DNA from: Devosia neptuniae
GTDB lineage: Bacteria; Pseudomonadota; Alphaproteobacteria; Rhizobiales; Devosiaceae
Length of the DNA: 64,000 nt
Direction of reading: 5' to 3'
Assembly: GCF_025452235.1 (NCBI RefSeq)
Contig: NZ_CP104965.1
Coordinates: 868,001 to 932,000 of the forward strand
A program made the translations under genes and the position numbers. This document shows positions 55,339-64,000 of this stretch, one piece after another; position 1 is the first letter of the stretch; every line of letters starts with the position of its first letter. The notes under the pieces are model-generated. The model was not told where the DNA came from, ran no database searches, and was given only the letters and a program-made list of their open reading frames with translations.

Positions 55339-57164
55339 CTGACAATCGCAACATAATCCTGGCCATCGTGCTCAGCATGGTCGTGCTGTTCGGCTGGCAA
55401 TTCTTCGTTGCCAAGCCGCAACTGGACCGCGCCCAGCAGGCCCAGGAACTGGCCGCCCAGCAAGCCCAGCAGGATGCTGCCCTCGCCACCCCGACTACGA
55501 CTTCGGATGGTGCCGTGGTGCCGGCCGCCACGGGCGCACCGACCTATACCGATCGCGCCACGGCCATTGCCGCCACCCAGCGCATCCAGATCAACACGGC
55601 CGACCTCGAAGGCTCGATCAACCTGACCGGCGCGCGGCTCGACGATCTCGAGCTCAAGCTCTATCGCGAGACGGTTGATCCGGAATCCCCGATCATTACG
55701 CTGCTGACCCCGGCTGGCGTGGCGCATGCCTATTATATCGAAGAGGGCTGGATTCCGGCCAATTCGGCCAATGTTGCGGTACCGGACAATAATTCGGTGT
55801 GGACGCTCGATGGCGCCAATAGCACGCTGACCGAAGCCACTCCGGTTACCCTCAAATTCGACAATGGTGCGGGTCTGATCTTCCGCCGCACCTTTGCTGT
55901 CGATGCCCATTACCTCTTCACCGTCACCCAGAGCGTGGAAAATACCGGCGCGGGTGACGTGGCCCTGTTCCCCTATGCCCGCGTTGTCCGCCACGACACG
56001 CCCAAGGTGCAGAATTTCTTCATCCAGCATGAAGGCCCCACCGGCGTGCTGGGCTCCAACAATCTGGTCACCCGCAAATATTCCGACATGCAGAAAGATC
56101 AGATGATCGATCTGCCGGCGACGTCGGGCTGGCTCGGTTTCACCGACAAATATTGGGCCACGGCCGTTCTGGCCAAGCCCGGAGCGCCGCTCAATGCGCG
56201 CTTCTCCTGGTCCAACCCGACCGGCACGCGCGACGTGTACCAATCGAGCTATGTCGAGACAACGCCGGTTGTCGTTGCCGCCGGCGCGACCGTGACCAAT
56301 GAGAGCTACATCTTCGCCGGCGCGAAGGAAGAAGCGGTTCTGTCGACCTATCAGCAGCAATATGGTTTTGACCGCATCGATCTGATGATCGACTGGGGCT
56401 GGTTCCACTTCCTGACCTGGCCGATGTTCAAGCTGCTGACGTTCCTCAACGGCATTATCGGCAATTTCGGTCTCGCCATTCTGGCGGTGACCATCATCAT
56501 CAAGGCGATCTTCTTCCCGCTCGCCAGCCGGTCCTATGCCTCGATGGCCGCCATGCGCCGCGTGCAGCCTGAGATGAAGTCGATCCAGGAACGGTTCAAG
56601 GAAGACCGCCCGGCCCAGCAGCAGGCGATGATGGAGCTTTACCGCAAGGAAAAGATCAATCCGCTCTCGGGCTGCTGGCCCATCCTGATCCAGATCCCGG
56701 TGTTCTTTTCGCTCTACACCGTCATCTTTATCAGCCTTGAAATGCGCCATGCGCCGTTCTTCGGCTGGATTCAGGATCTGGCGGCGCCCGATCCGACCAA
56801 TATCTTCACCCTGTTCGGCCTGATCCCGTGGGATCCGACCATGGCGCCGTTCGTTGGCAGCTTCCTGCATCTGGGCGTGTGGCCCGTGATCATGGGCATC
56901 ACCATGTGGGTGCAGATGAAGCTCAACCCGCCGCCGCCCGATCCGACCCAGGCGATGATCTTCAATTGGATGCCGGTGATCTTCACCTTCATGCTGGGCA
57001 CGTTCCCCGCTGGTTTGGTGATCTACTGGGCCTGGAACAATACCCTGTCGGTCACCCAGCAGTGGTTCATCATGAAGCGCCATGGCGCGGAAGTGAACCT
57101 GTTCGGCAATATCATCGACAGCTTCAAGCGCAAGCCCAAGCCGGCCGAGACGACCAAGTCCTGA
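55335..57164 (+). CDS. yidC: Membrane protein insertase YidC
   Basis: 609 residues. N-terminal membrane span with a large periplasmic domain (beta-sandwich, about 60-330), then five conserved C-terminal spans. These include [23 protein letters not shown], the [26 protein letters not shown] loop and the [30 protein letters not shown] end. Inserts and folds inner-membrane proteins. Overlaps rnpA by 4 bases. Confidence 0.98.
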   Translation: MTDNRNIILAIVLSMVVLFGWQFFVAKPQLDRAQQAQELAAQQAQQDAALATPTTTSDGAVVPAATGAPTYTDRATAIAATQRIQINTADLEGSINLTGARLDDLELKLYRETVDPESPIITLLTPAGVAHAYYIEEGWIPANSANVAVPDNNSVWTLDGANSTLTEATPVTLKFDNGAGLIFRRTFAVDAHYLFTVTQSVENTGAGDVALFPYARVVRHDTPKVQNFFIQHEGPTGVLGSNNLVTRKYSDMQKDQMIDLPATSGWLGFTDKYWATAVLAKPGAPLNARFSWSNPTGTRDVYQSSYVETTPVVVAAGATVTNESYIFAGAKEEAVLSTYQQQYGFDRIDLMIDWGWFHFLTWPMFKLLTFLNGIIGNFGLAILAVTIIIKAIFFPLASRSYASMAAMRRVQPEMKSIQERFKEDRPAQQQAMMELYRKEKINPLSGCWPILIQIPVFFSLYTVIFISLEMRHAPFFGWIQDLAAPDPTNIFTLFGLIPWDPTMAPFVGSFLHLGVWPVIMGITMWVQMKLNPPPPDPTQAMIFNWMPVIFTFMLGTFPAGLVIYWAWNNTLSVTQQWFIMKRHGAEVNLFGNIIDSFKRKPKPAETTKS

Positions 57165-57188
57165 TCGTCAGCAGAGCCAAACCATGCT

Positions 57189-57225
57189 ACTGCCCGCCGG
57201 AAGCCTCCGGCGGGCAGTGTTTTTG
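57189..57225 (+). terminator. Intrinsic terminator between yidC and yihA
   Basis: 12-bp stem CTGCCCGCCGGA / TCCGGCGGGCAG with AGCC loop, then TGTTTTT. It ends about 12 bases before the yihA start. Confidence 0.85.
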
Positions 57226-57237
57226 AGTGAGACCGAA

Positions 57238-57882
57238 ATGAGCGAAATCGACTATTCGCCCGATATGATCGAACGCGGCCGGCTGATGTTCGCGCGGCCG
57301 TTCCTGTTCACCAAGGGCTGCGTGCGCATTGCCGACCTGCCCCCGATGGACCGGGTCGAGATCGCCTTTGCCGGCCGCTCCAATGTGGGCAAGTCGAGCC
57401 TGATCAATGCGCTGGTCGGCATGTCGGGCCTCGCCCGCACATCCAACACGCCCGGTCGCACCCAGGAGCTCAATATCTTTGAGAGCCAGAGCGAAAACCT
57501 GCGCATCGTCGACATGCCCGGCTATGGCTATGCCAAGGCCCCCGAAGACAAGGTGCGGGCCTGGACCAAGCTGATTCACCAATATCTCACCGGCCGGGCC
57601 ACGCTGCGCCGGGTCTATGTGCTGGTCGATGGCCGCCATGGTCCCAAGGACAATGACCTGACGGTGATGAACGAGTTGGACGGTGCCGCCGTCAGCTATC
57701 AGGTGGTGCTCACCAAGGCCGACAAGCCGCTCAAGCCGGAGCTGGACAAGGTCATTGCCGCGACCAAAGCCGCTATCGCCAAGCGCCCCGCCGCGCATCC
57801 GCAGGTCATCCTCACCTCGAGCGTCAAGGGCGACGGTTTGCGCGAGCTGCGGACTGAAATTGCGATGCTGCTGGAGAGCTAA
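57238..57882 (+). CDS. engB: Ribosome biogenesis GTPase YihA/YsxC (EngB)
   Basis: 214 residues from ATG 57238. G1 [13 protein letters not shown]2 [10 protein letters not shown]3 [11 protein letters not shown]4 TKAD and G5 SSVKG are all present. A GTPase needed for 50S assembly. Lies after the yidC terminator. Confidence 0.95.
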   Translation: MSEIDYSPDMIERGRLMFARPFLFTKGCVRIADLPPMDRVEIAFAGRSNVGKSSLINALVGMSGLARTSNTPGRTQELNIFESQSENLRIVDMPGYGYAKAPEDKVRAWTKLIHQYLTGRATLRRVYVLVDGRHGPKDNDLTVMNELDGAAVSYQVVLTKADKPLKPELDKVIAATKAAIAKRPAAHPQVILTSSVKGDGLRELRTEIAMLLES

Positions 57883-57888
57883 GGGGCT

Positions 57889-58596
57889 CTACCGCCCCAC
57901 GAAAAACTGCCCGATATAGCCTGCCACATCCTTGCTGTCGGAGGGCGTCGCGACCGAGGCCACGGCCTTGTCCACCAGCGCGTCGGGCGCCTTGCCGCGC
58001 CGGAGTTCGGCCAGGGCGATAGTGTAGTCATCGAGGAATTCGGGATGCGGCTGGAAGCTTAGCGCCGCGCCATTGCGATAAGCGAGGCCCGCATTGGGCG
58101 TGAAATCGGAGGCCAGGATCACCTCGGCGTCCTTGGGTGGCACGATCACCTGATCCTGGTGCGAGCAGGCCACCGACAAAGCAGCGGGCGCCGCGCGCAT
58201 GAAACCGGGGCGGCTGGTTACCGCATAGGTGTGGCGGCCCAGGCCCCAGCCCTTGTCGGACTTGCGCACATCCCCGCCCAGCGCATCGGCCATGATCTGG
58301 TGGCCAAAACAAATCCCCAGCATGGGCGTGCGCGCTTCATAGGCCCGGCGAATGAAATCGCGCAGCGGATCGAGCCAAGGCAGATCGTCGTAGACGCCCG
58401 CCGCCGAGCCGGTGATGACAATGCCTTCCACCGGACCCAGTTCAGGGAACGGCGCGCCATCGGACACCGCCACCACGTCCTGGGAAAACGCCTGCCCGCT
58501 CTGGTCGAACATGCGCTCGAACATTTTGGCATAGGGCCCGAACTGGCCGCGCAGCGGCACAGGCACGTCGCCGGTCTGGATGATGGTGAGTTTCAT
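57889..58596 (-). CDS. Class I glutamine amidotransferase-like protein
   Basis: 235 residues from ATG 58596. Catalytic Cys96 in MLGICFGHQI, GSAAGVYD oxyanion region and SFQPHPEF (His-Glu of the triad). A stand-alone GATase1 of the GMP-synthase-like type. Substrate partner unknown. It faces engB across six bases. Confidence 0.85.
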   Translation of the reverse strand: MKLTIIQTGDVPVPLRGQFGPYAKMFERMFDQSGQAFSQDVVAVSDGAPFPELGPVEGIVITGSAAGVYDDLPWLDPLRDFIRRAYEARTPMLGICFGHQIMADALGGDVRKSDKGWGLGRHTYAVTSRPGFMRAAPAALSVACSHQDQVIVPPKDAEVILASDFTPNAGLAYRNGAALSFQPHPEFLDDYTIALAELRRGKAPDALVDKAVASVATPSDSKDVAGYIGQFFVGR

Positions 58597-58667
58597 GGGA
58601 TGCGCCACCGGGAGAGGTTTGCTCCCGCATAGCGGAAAAGGGCGGAGTGCTGCAACAGCAACCTCGC

Positions 58668-58766
58668 CACGACCTCGTCCTTCGACAAGCTCAGGATGAG
58701 GTCTACTGGTTGGTACGCGATCTAATAGTAGACCTCATGGTGATCCTGTCGAACCACGAGGTCGTG
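58668..58766. repeat. REP-like palindromic repeat element
   Basis: Two 40-base arms (58668-58707 and 58727-58766) in inverted orientation, identical at about 33 of 40 positions, with a 19-base spacer. The motif CCTTCGACAAGCTCAGGATG is a known dispersed repeat in many alphaproteobacterial genomes (recalled). Confidence 0.75.
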
Positions 58767-58770
58767 CCTC

Positions 58771-59271
58771 TCACGCCGCCTTGGGCGTAAACTTCAGCGC
58801 GACGCCGTTGATGCAATAGCGCAGGCCGGTGGGGGCCGGGCCGTCGTTGAAGACGTGGCCCTGGTGGCCGCCGCAATTGGAGCAGAACACCGCGGTGCGG
58901 CTCATGCCGAAGCTGCTGTCGGTGACCGAGCCGATGGCGCCGGTGATGAAGGTGTAAAAGCTGGGCCAGCCAGTGCCGCTGTCGAATTTGGTTTCCGAGG
59001 CGAAGAGGGCCTGGTCGCATCCCGCGCAGGAGAAGGTGCCGGCGCGGTGCTCGTCATTGAGGGGGGAAGTAAAGGGGCGCTCGGTGCCTTCGTGGCGCAG
59101 CACGTCATAGGCTTCGGGAGAGAGCCTGGCTTTCCATTCTTCATCGCTGAGCTTGAAGGGGAAATCGGCCTCGGCGGCCATGGACGTGCCCATGGGGCGG
59201 AACAGCGCGATGGCAGAGAGAGCGGCGATAGCGCCGCCGCCGAGCAGGAGATTGCGACGATCGACGGCCAT
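58771..59271 (-). CDS. msrB: Exported peptide-methionine (R)-S-oxide reductase
   Basis: 166 residues. A signal-like N-terminus with Arg-Arg (DRRNLLLGGGAIAALSAIALF) suggests Tat-type or membrane export. MsrB domain has zinc Cys82/85 (CAGC) and 130/133 (CSNC), GTGWPSFY, HQGHVFNDGP and catalytic Cys153 in RYCING. Repairs oxidised Met in the envelope (inferred). Confidence 0.9.
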   Translation of the reverse strand: MAVDRRNLLLGGGAIAALSAIALFRPMGTSMAAEADFPFKLSDEEWKARLSPEAYDVLRHEGTERPFTSPLNDEHRAGTFSCAGCDQALFASETKFDSGTGWPSFYTFITGAIGSVTDSSFGMSRTAVFCSNCGGHQGHVFNDGPAPTGLRYCINGVALKFTPKAA

Positions 59272-59442
59272 TTTTCTGGTCCCTGATTGGGTGCCCCGCG
59301 CCGTGCCGCTGGCGGAGCGGCAGGCGCGGGGCAGTTGACGGCCATTGTAGAACCCGGGAGGGGCGATGGCACGTCAAGGTTTGGTGAAAGGCGCGCGAGC
59401 CGCGCCGTTCTGAAACGCTATTCGCAGTGGCGTTGGCAAAGG

Positions 59443-60009
59443 TTACGACTTGGGGGTCAGAACCTTGTCGATGACGTGGATCACGCCATTGGACTGGATC
59501 ACGTCGGCAATTGTGACATTGGCCACGGTGCCGTTTTCGTCGGTCACGGTGACCTTGCCATCCTTGGCTTCGAGCGTCAGCTTGCAGCCGCCGACCGTAT
59601 CAACCACATGCTTGCCGCCATCGGCCTCGACCATCGAGATGATATCGGTGGAGAGCGCCTTGGCCGGGATCACGTGACAGGTCAGGATCTTGGTCAGCAT
59701 GTCCTTGTTTTCCGGCTTCAACAGCGTCTCGACGGTGCCGGCAGGCAGGGCATCGAAGGCTTCATTGGTCGGTGCCAGCACGGTGAAGGGGCCGGGGCCG
59801 GAGAGGGTCTCAACCAGGCCCGCTGCCTTGACGGCGGCAACCAGGGTGGTGTGATCCTTGGAATTCACCGCATTTTCGATGATGTTCTTGGTCGCCAGCA
59901 TGGGTGCGCCGCCAACCATCGGATTGTCCTGGGCGAAAGCGGCGGAGCCGGCGATAGCGCTGACGGACATGATGGCGGCAAGCGAAAGAGCGCGCAGAGA
60001 GAGTTTCAT
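59443..60009 (-). CDS. Secreted fasciclin (FAS1) domain protein
   Basis: 188 residues with a signal peptide ending near AFAQD. FAS1: TTLVAAVKAAGLVETLSGPGPFTVLAPTNEAFDALP and the closing SNGVIHVIDKVL. Known: FAS1 proteins mediate adhesion. Downstream of the sigma/anti-sigma pair, with an ECF-like promoter (60064-60091). Confidence 0.9.
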   Translation of the reverse strand: MKLSLRALSLAAIMSVSAIAGSAAFAQDNPMVGGAPMLATKNIIENAVNSKDHTTLVAAVKAAGLVETLSGPGPFTVLAPTNEAFDALPAGTVETLLKPENKDMLTKILTCHVIPAKALSTDIISMVEADGGKHVVDTVGGCKLTLEAKDGKVTVTDENGTVANVTIADVIQSNGVIHVIDKVLTPKS

Positions 60010-60063
60010 TTAGTTTGTTCCTTCCTCATTTTTCGTTCCCTTGATCGGCTGGGATATGAGGAG

Positions 60064-60091
60064 GTACGGAAACCCGCGAAAATAAGTTTCA
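60064..60091 (-). promoter_or_regulatory. ECF-type promoter upstream of the fasciclin gene
   Basis: Minus strand TGAAAC (60091-60086), 16-base spacer, CCGTAC (60069-60064). It begins right at the anti-sigma gene stop. Pattern fits many ECF promoters; the cognate sigma is adjacent (inferred). Confidence 0.5.
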
Positions 60092-60092
60092 G

Positions 60093-60809
60093 CTAAATCT
60101 GCTGCACGGCGCCCTTGGCGACGATCGGGCCGGTTGGCGCACCGCTGGGCGAGCCGCCCTTGGGTTCGAGCGTAATGGCCAGCACGGAGCCGGCACCCCA
60201 GCCCGCCATGACTTCGGGGGCAATCGAGACGGTGCTGCGCTGATTGGCCGGAATGACGCCCATGGAGACGGGATTATTGCCGCCCTGAATGGCCCAGAGT
60301 TCGAAATCCTTTTCCGGCACGGCATCGCCCGAGAGCGCGGTCAGCCGGACCTGGCCGGTGCCGTCATACAATGCGACGAATTTGACATTGCTGCCCTCTT
60401 CCTCGAGCGCGGCGACCAATTGGGTGGTCAGACTCGAGACATCCGGGCGGGGCTGCAGCAGGTTGAAGCCGATAGCGGCCACTGCGATGGCCAAGGCGCC
60501 AGCGGCAATGCCGCGCCAGACCAGCAGGCTTTCCCAGAAACCAGATTTGGCGGGAGCCCTGGTATCGCCAAAGGCGCGTGCCTCGATGCCGGCCCAGAGC
60601 CGGGCGGGCGCGGGGACGTCCTCATAGCCCTCATTGAGGGCGGAAAAACGGGATACCCAGAAATCGCGTTCGGCGCGCAGGGCCTGATCGTTCTCGATCA
60701 GCCGATGCACGCGGTCATGCTCGGATGGCGAGAGCAGGCCGAGCACGTATTCGGCGACCAGGGCATTGCGCCCGCCATCGCCCCCATCCATGTCATCGCT
60801 CGTGCTCAT
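60093..60809 (-). CDS. rskA: RskA-like anti-sigma factor
   Basis: 238 residues from ATG 60809 (ATGA overlap with the sigma gene). N-terminal anti-sigma domain (LVAEYVLGLLSPSEHDRVHRLIENDQ), membrane span (GIAAGALAIAVAAIGFNLL) and an extracytoplasmic RskA domain (KDFELWAIQGG; GAGSVLAITLEPKGGSPSG). Holds the ECF sigma inactive at the membrane. Confidence 0.9.
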   Translation of the reverse strand: MSTSDDMDGGDGGRNALVAEYVLGLLSPSEHDRVHRLIENDQALRAERDFWVSRFSALNEGYEDVPAPARLWAGIEARAFGDTRAPAKSGFWESLLVWRGIAAGALAIAVAAIGFNLLQPRPDVSSLTTQLVAALEEEGSNVKFVALYDGTGQVRLTALSGDAVPEKDFELWAIQGGNNPVSMGVIPANQRSTVSIAPEVMAGWGAGSVLAITLEPKGGSPSGAPTGPIVAKGAVQQI

Positions 60810-61357
60810 GCCGTCAGACACTCTCTTAGCTTCAAAAGGCTCCGGCGGAGCCAGGTTCGCATCGTATTCAAAGGCACGGCATAGCGCTGCGCCAGCTCGT
60901 CATAGCTGTAGCCATCCAGATACGCCCCCCGCACGGCCTCGGCCCGTTCGGGCTCGAGTGTGGCGAGGCACCGCTCGATCCGCCCACGCTCCTGGATATC
61001 GGCCGTCGCCCGTTCCGGTGACGGGCCGGCATCGGGGATTTCCAGCGCCACGTCGATATCGTCGGCCCTGGGCCGACGGGCGCGCAGAATGTCGAGCGCA
61101 TGATTGCGCGCCACCGCCACGAGCCAGCTGATCGGGCTAGTATCGCCCGCCACATAGCGGTCGGCCCGTTGCCAGATTTTGACATAGACCTCCTGAACAG
61201 CCTCTTCGGCTTCCGATCGGTCTTTCAAGATACGCAGCACGACCCCGAAGAGTTTCGCGCTGGTGCGGTCATAGAGGGAGCGGAAGGCGGCGCGATCCCG
61301 CAGGGCGCAGCGCGATATCAGGTCGGCGACCTCCTGGCTGGGGGCCTGCATGGCCAT
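60806..61357 (-). CDS. sigK: ECF sigma factor (SigK-like)
   Basis: 183 residues from ATG 61357, with AGGAGG upstream. Region 2 SLYDRTSAKLFGVVLRILKDRSEAEEAVQEVYVKIW and region 4 AYLDGYSYDELAQRYAVPLNTMRTWLRRSLLKLR. Coupled to the anti-sigma gene. Confidence 0.9.
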   Translation of the reverse strand: MAMQAPSQEVADLISRCALRDRAAFRSLYDRTSAKLFGVVLRILKDRSEAEEAVQEVYVKIWQRADRYVAGDTSPISWLVAVARNHALDILRARRPRADDIDVALEIPDAGPSPERATADIQERGRIERCLATLEPERAEAVRGAYLDGYSYDELAQRYAVPLNTMRTWLRRSLLKLRECLTA

Positions 61358-61551
61358 GAATTTCGTGCCTCCTCCGCAGCGAACGGGATGGCGCTTGTGC
61401 CGCGCCCTTGTCTGATCGCTCCACAACGCTACAAATTGAACAATGGATCAATGCCTGTTTACGAGCACAAGCGTCTTTTCCTTTGCATCAGCATGCTCTA
61501 GACCCGTGCACGTCTTTTTATAGCCGCTTTGCGAGGGGATTGGGTCTGCCC

Positions 61552-62454
61552 ATGACACAGGATACGCCTTCCACCGACCGGTTCTCCCACGATGCTGGCA
61601 TTCTTGCGCAGGCGCTGCCCTATATGCAGCGCTATGAGGGCAAGACGGTCGTCGTGAAATATGGCGGCCATGCCATGGGCGATGCCCAGCTGGGCCAGGC
61701 CTTTGCCCGCGACATCGCCCTGCTTAAGCAGTCCAAGGTCAATCCCATCGTGGTGCATGGCGGGGGGCCGCAGATTGCCTCCATGCTGAAAAACCTGGGC
61801 ATCGAATCCAAATTCGAGGGCGGGCTGCGGGTCACCGATGCGCGGACCATGGAAATCGTCGAAATGGTGCTGGCCGGCTCGATCAACAAAGAGATCGTGG
61901 CGCTGATCAATGCCGAAGGCGAATGGGCGATTGGCCTCTGCGGTAAAGACGGCAATATGGTGTTTGCCAAAAAGGCCGAGAAGAAGGTTAGAGATCCCGG
62001 CTCCAATATCGAACGTGCGCTCGATCTGGGTTTTGTGGGCGAGCCCGTCGAAGTCGATCGTACCCTGCTCGACCTCTTGGCCCGTTCCGAGATGATCCCG
62101 GTGATTGCGCCGGTGGCACCGGGCCGCGACGGCAATACCTATAATATCAATGCCGATACCTTTGCTGGCGCCATTGCCGGTTCGCTCGGCGCCAAGCGCC
62201 TGCTGTTTCTGACCGACGTGCCCGGCGTGCTCGACAAGGATGGCAAGCTGATCCCCGAGCTCTCGGTGCGCGAGGCCAAGGAGCTGATCGCCGATGGCAC
62301 GATTTCGGGCGGCATGATCCCCAAGGTCGAAACGTGCCTCGAAGCGCTCGACAATGGCGTGGAGGGTGTCGTGATCCTCAACGGCAAGATGCCCCATGTG
62401 GTGCTGGTCGAGCTGTTCACCGAGTTCGGCGCCGGCACGCTGATCGTGCGCTAA
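61552..62454 (+). CDS. argB: Acetylglutamate kinase
   Basis: 300 residues from ATG 61552. [46 protein letters not shown] and [10 protein letters not shown] are the amino-acid kinase signatures of ArgB. Second step of arginine synthesis, feedback-controlled in this group. Ends at a bidirectional terminator. Confidence 0.97.
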   Translation: MTQDTPSTDRFSHDAGILAQALPYMQRYEGKTVVVKYGGHAMGDAQLGQAFARDIALLKQSKVNPIVVHGGGPQIASMLKNLGIESKFEGGLRVTDARTMEIVEMVLAGSINKEIVALINAEGEWAIGLCGKDGNMVFAKKAEKKVRDPGSNIERALDLGFVGEPVEVDRTLLDLLARSEMIPVIAPVAPGRDGNTYNINADTFAGAIAGSLGAKRLLFLTDVPGVLDKDGKLIPELSVREAKELIADGTISGGMIPKVETCLEALDNGVEGVVILNGKMPHVVLVELFTEFGAGTLIVR

Positions 62455-62473
62455 CCTCTCCCCAACGGGACAA

Positions 62474-62507
62474 GAAAAAGGCCGCCCATTGGGCGGCCTT
62501 TGTTTTT
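62474..62507. terminator. Bidirectional terminator between argB and the MFS gene
   Basis: GGCCGCCC-att-GGGCGGCC, with AAAAA on the left and TTTGTTTTT on the right, serving two convergent genes. Confidence 0.9.
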
Positions 62508-63999
62508 ACGCCTCGATCGGGACATGCCGGGCGGGAGCACCCTGGCCATGGCCCTGCCCGCCGCCGCTTTTGAAGAAGGGCACCAGCAACAGGACCAGCA
62601 GAAAACTGGCCACCTGATACCAGAGGGCAAAGCTGGCGGCGTCGGTAAAGACCGCGTGGGGGGCATTGCCGGCGGCAAAGCCGGTGGCGAGCGAGCCAAA
62701 GAACATTTCGCCGACCAAGGCCACGCCCAGCGCACCGCCCACCTGCTGGAATGCCTGCAGCGCACCCGAGCCGGCGCCCGCATCGCGATGGGGCACATTG
62801 CGCAACACCAGTTGGAACAGCGAGGAGAAGCCCAGGCCCAGCCCGATACCGGCCAGCAAGAGTGGCGGCAGGAAGCTCCAGTGATTGATACTGTCGCCCG
62901 ACCCGGCAATGATGAAGTGCAATGCGCCAATGCCACCAGCCAGCAAGGCCCCCGAGGCCGCCAGCCGGCCACGCAGATAATGCGAGCCGAAGCGGCCGGC
63001 GATCAGGGAAGCAATCAATACGCCGACCGAGAAGGGCGTGTTGGTCAGACCCGATTCGAGCGGGGTGAAGCCGAAGCCCGACTGCAGGAAGATCGAGATC
63101 ACCATGAACATGCCCGGAATGCCCGAGGCAAAGACGGTGATGACGAAGGCGCCGAACATGAAATCGCGGTTGGCGATGAGATCGAAATTGAGCAATTGCG
63201 GCAGGCCGGCCTTGGCACGGGCGCGGGTCCACAGCACGAAAGCCACCAGCAGCACGAAGCCGGAGGCGATCATGGCGAAAGCCCAGAGCGGCCAGCCATA
63301 GGCGCGGCCTTCGATGATCGGGAAGACGACGCAGACCAGGCCCAGGCCGAACAGCACGATGCCCACGAAGTCGTTCTTGAGCGCAGAATGGCCGGGCAGG
63401 CGCGGAATCAGGAAATAGCCGGCAATGACGGCGGCGATGCCGACTGGGATATTGACGAGGAAAATCGGCTGCCAATCCATGCCGAAGAGCTGCGCCGAAA
63501 TCAGCACACCGCCCAGAATGGGACCGCACACCGCGGCAAGCCCGGCCGACAGGCCGAACAGCGAGAAGGCCTGGCCGCGTTCATGCGGGGGGAAGGTGAC
63601 GGTGGCGATGGCCAGCACCTGCGGCGTCATCATGGCGCCGGCCAGGCCCTGGATCACCCGGGCAATGATGAGAAATTCGATATTGGGCGAGAGCCCGCAG
63701 AGGGCGGACGCGGCGGTGAAGCCGGCAACGCCCCAGAGGAACATATGGGTGCGGCCCACAATGTCGCCGAGCCGGCCAAAGGGCAGCAGCCCCAGCGCGA
63801 AGGCGAGCACATAGGCGGCGATAACCCATTCGATCTGGCTATCGGTGGCGCCCAGCCCCTCGCGCATCGAGGGCAGAGCGACATTGACGATCGTCACATC
63901 GATCAGGTTCATGAAATTGGCGATGAGCAGAATGAACAGGGCTAGCCAGCGGCGCGGATCGGGCGCGGCATGGGCTGGATGTTGGGCGGGAGAAGACAT
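62506..63999 (-). CDS. DHA2-type MFS efflux transporter (EmrB/QacA-like)
   Basis: 497 residues, about 14 membrane spans. Motif D1-like FMNLIDVTIVNVALPSM, loop 2-3 GRLGDIVGRTHMF (motif A), motif C SAGLAAVCGPILGGVL. Exports drugs or other compounds by proton exchange. Complete: the ATG is at 63999, one base from the window end. Confidence 0.9.
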   Translation of the reverse strand: MSSPAQHPAHAAPDPRRWLALFILLIANFMNLIDVTIVNVALPSMREGLGATDSQIEWVIAAYVLAFALGLLPFGRLGDIVGRTHMFLWGVAGFTAASALCGLSPNIEFLIIARVIQGLAGAMMTPQVLAIATVTFPPHERGQAFSLFGLSAGLAAVCGPILGGVLISAQLFGMDWQPIFLVNIPVGIAAVIAGYFLIPRLPGHSALKNDFVGIVLFGLGLVCVVFPIIEGRAYGWPLWAFAMIASGFVLLVAFVLWTRARAKAGLPQLLNFDLIANRDFMFGAFVITVFASGIPGMFMVISIFLQSGFGFTPLESGLTNTPFSVGVLIASLIAGRFGSHYLRGRLAASGALLAGGIGALHFIIAGSGDSINHWSFLPPLLLAGIGLGLGFSSLFQLVLRNVPHRDAGAGSGALQAFQQVGGALGVALVGEMFFGSLATGFAAGNAPHAVFTDAASFALWYQVASFLLVLLLVPFFKSGGGQGHGQGAPARHVPIEA

Positions 64000-64000
64000 G

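Noticed and set aside
55185..57083. A 632-codon open frame opposite yidC
   Set aside because: yidC is unambiguous; the antisense product is His/Arg/Gly-rich without a fold.
62500..63945. A 481-codon open frame opposite the MFS gene
   Set aside because: Shadow of a long GC-rich membrane protein gene; the product is Glu/Gly/His-rich.

Overview
The window holds most of a temperate siphophage genome (positions 1 to about 51.4 kb) integrated at a tRNA-Arg gene, followed by about 12.5 kb of bacterial chromosome. The host looks like a high-GC alphaproteobacterium of the order Hyphomicrobiales, possibly Devosia or a relative (inference). The clues are the rpmH-rnpA-yidC-yihA-argB gene set, proteins rich in the A-N-D-N tetrapeptide, and phage families typical of that order. 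The left end of the prophage lies beyond position 1, because the tail-spike gene runs off the edge.

Late region (1 to 22.4 kb, minus strand). Read in its direction of transcription, from high to low coordinates, it is a classic HK97-type order: small and large terminase, portal, S49 protease, major capsid, head-tail connector and small structural proteins, tail completion proteins, tail tube, tail assembly chaperone with a probable programmed -1 frameshift, tape measure, tail-tip proteins, a J-like hub, a collagen/C1q-like fibre and a beta-helix tail spike. A small zinc-ribbon membrane protein gene lies on the opposite strand between the chaperone and the tape measure.

Transition region (22.4 to 27.7 kb). 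This has an HNH nuclease, small genes, an array of tRNA and tRNA-like elements (23.4-24.1 kb) and a tightly overlapping microgene operon with a VRR-NUC nuclease. A 314-base intergenic stretch at 27.38-27.69 kb holds a terminator, iteron-like repeats and repressor operators.

Early leftward region (27.7 to 45.1 kb, minus strand). It encodes a self-sufficient replication, recombination and modification set: primase-polymerase/helicase, cytosine-C5 and adenine methyltransferases, a GcrA-family regulator, a DnaA domain IV-like protein, a DEAD/DEAH-type helicase with an SSB-like tail, a PD-(D/E)XK exonuclease, a beta sliding clamp, a DUF669 protein and a Sak4-like ATPase. Many genes of 40-60 codons overlap their neighbours by ATGA or TGATG.

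Control region (45.1 to 46.4 kb). A CI/LexA-type repressor (plus strand) lies between a leftward promoter and a rightward promoter. A 5-4-5 palindrome, AAGCG-N4-CGCTT, recurs at both promoters and also far away at 27.4, 33.2 and 36.2 kb, which suggests a dispersed-operator regulon.

Rightward region (46.1 to 51.4 kb, plus strand). It has a small membrane protein, tandem terminators, a string of small phage genes, a GIY-YIG-like protein, a probable excisionase, the integrase, a PP-loop protein and a last small gene, ending at the tRNA-Arg attachment site.

Chromosome (51.4 to 64 kb). It carries a sensor histidine kinase, a cysteine-less relative of dihydrolipoamide dehydrogenase, rpmH-rnpA-yidC-yihA, a glutamine amidotransferase, exported MsrB, a fasciclin-domain protein next to an ECF sigma/anti-sigma pair, argB and a DHA2-type efflux transporter. 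No CRISPR array, rRNA or insertion sequence was seen, and no lysis cassette is visible, so it may lie left of position 1.
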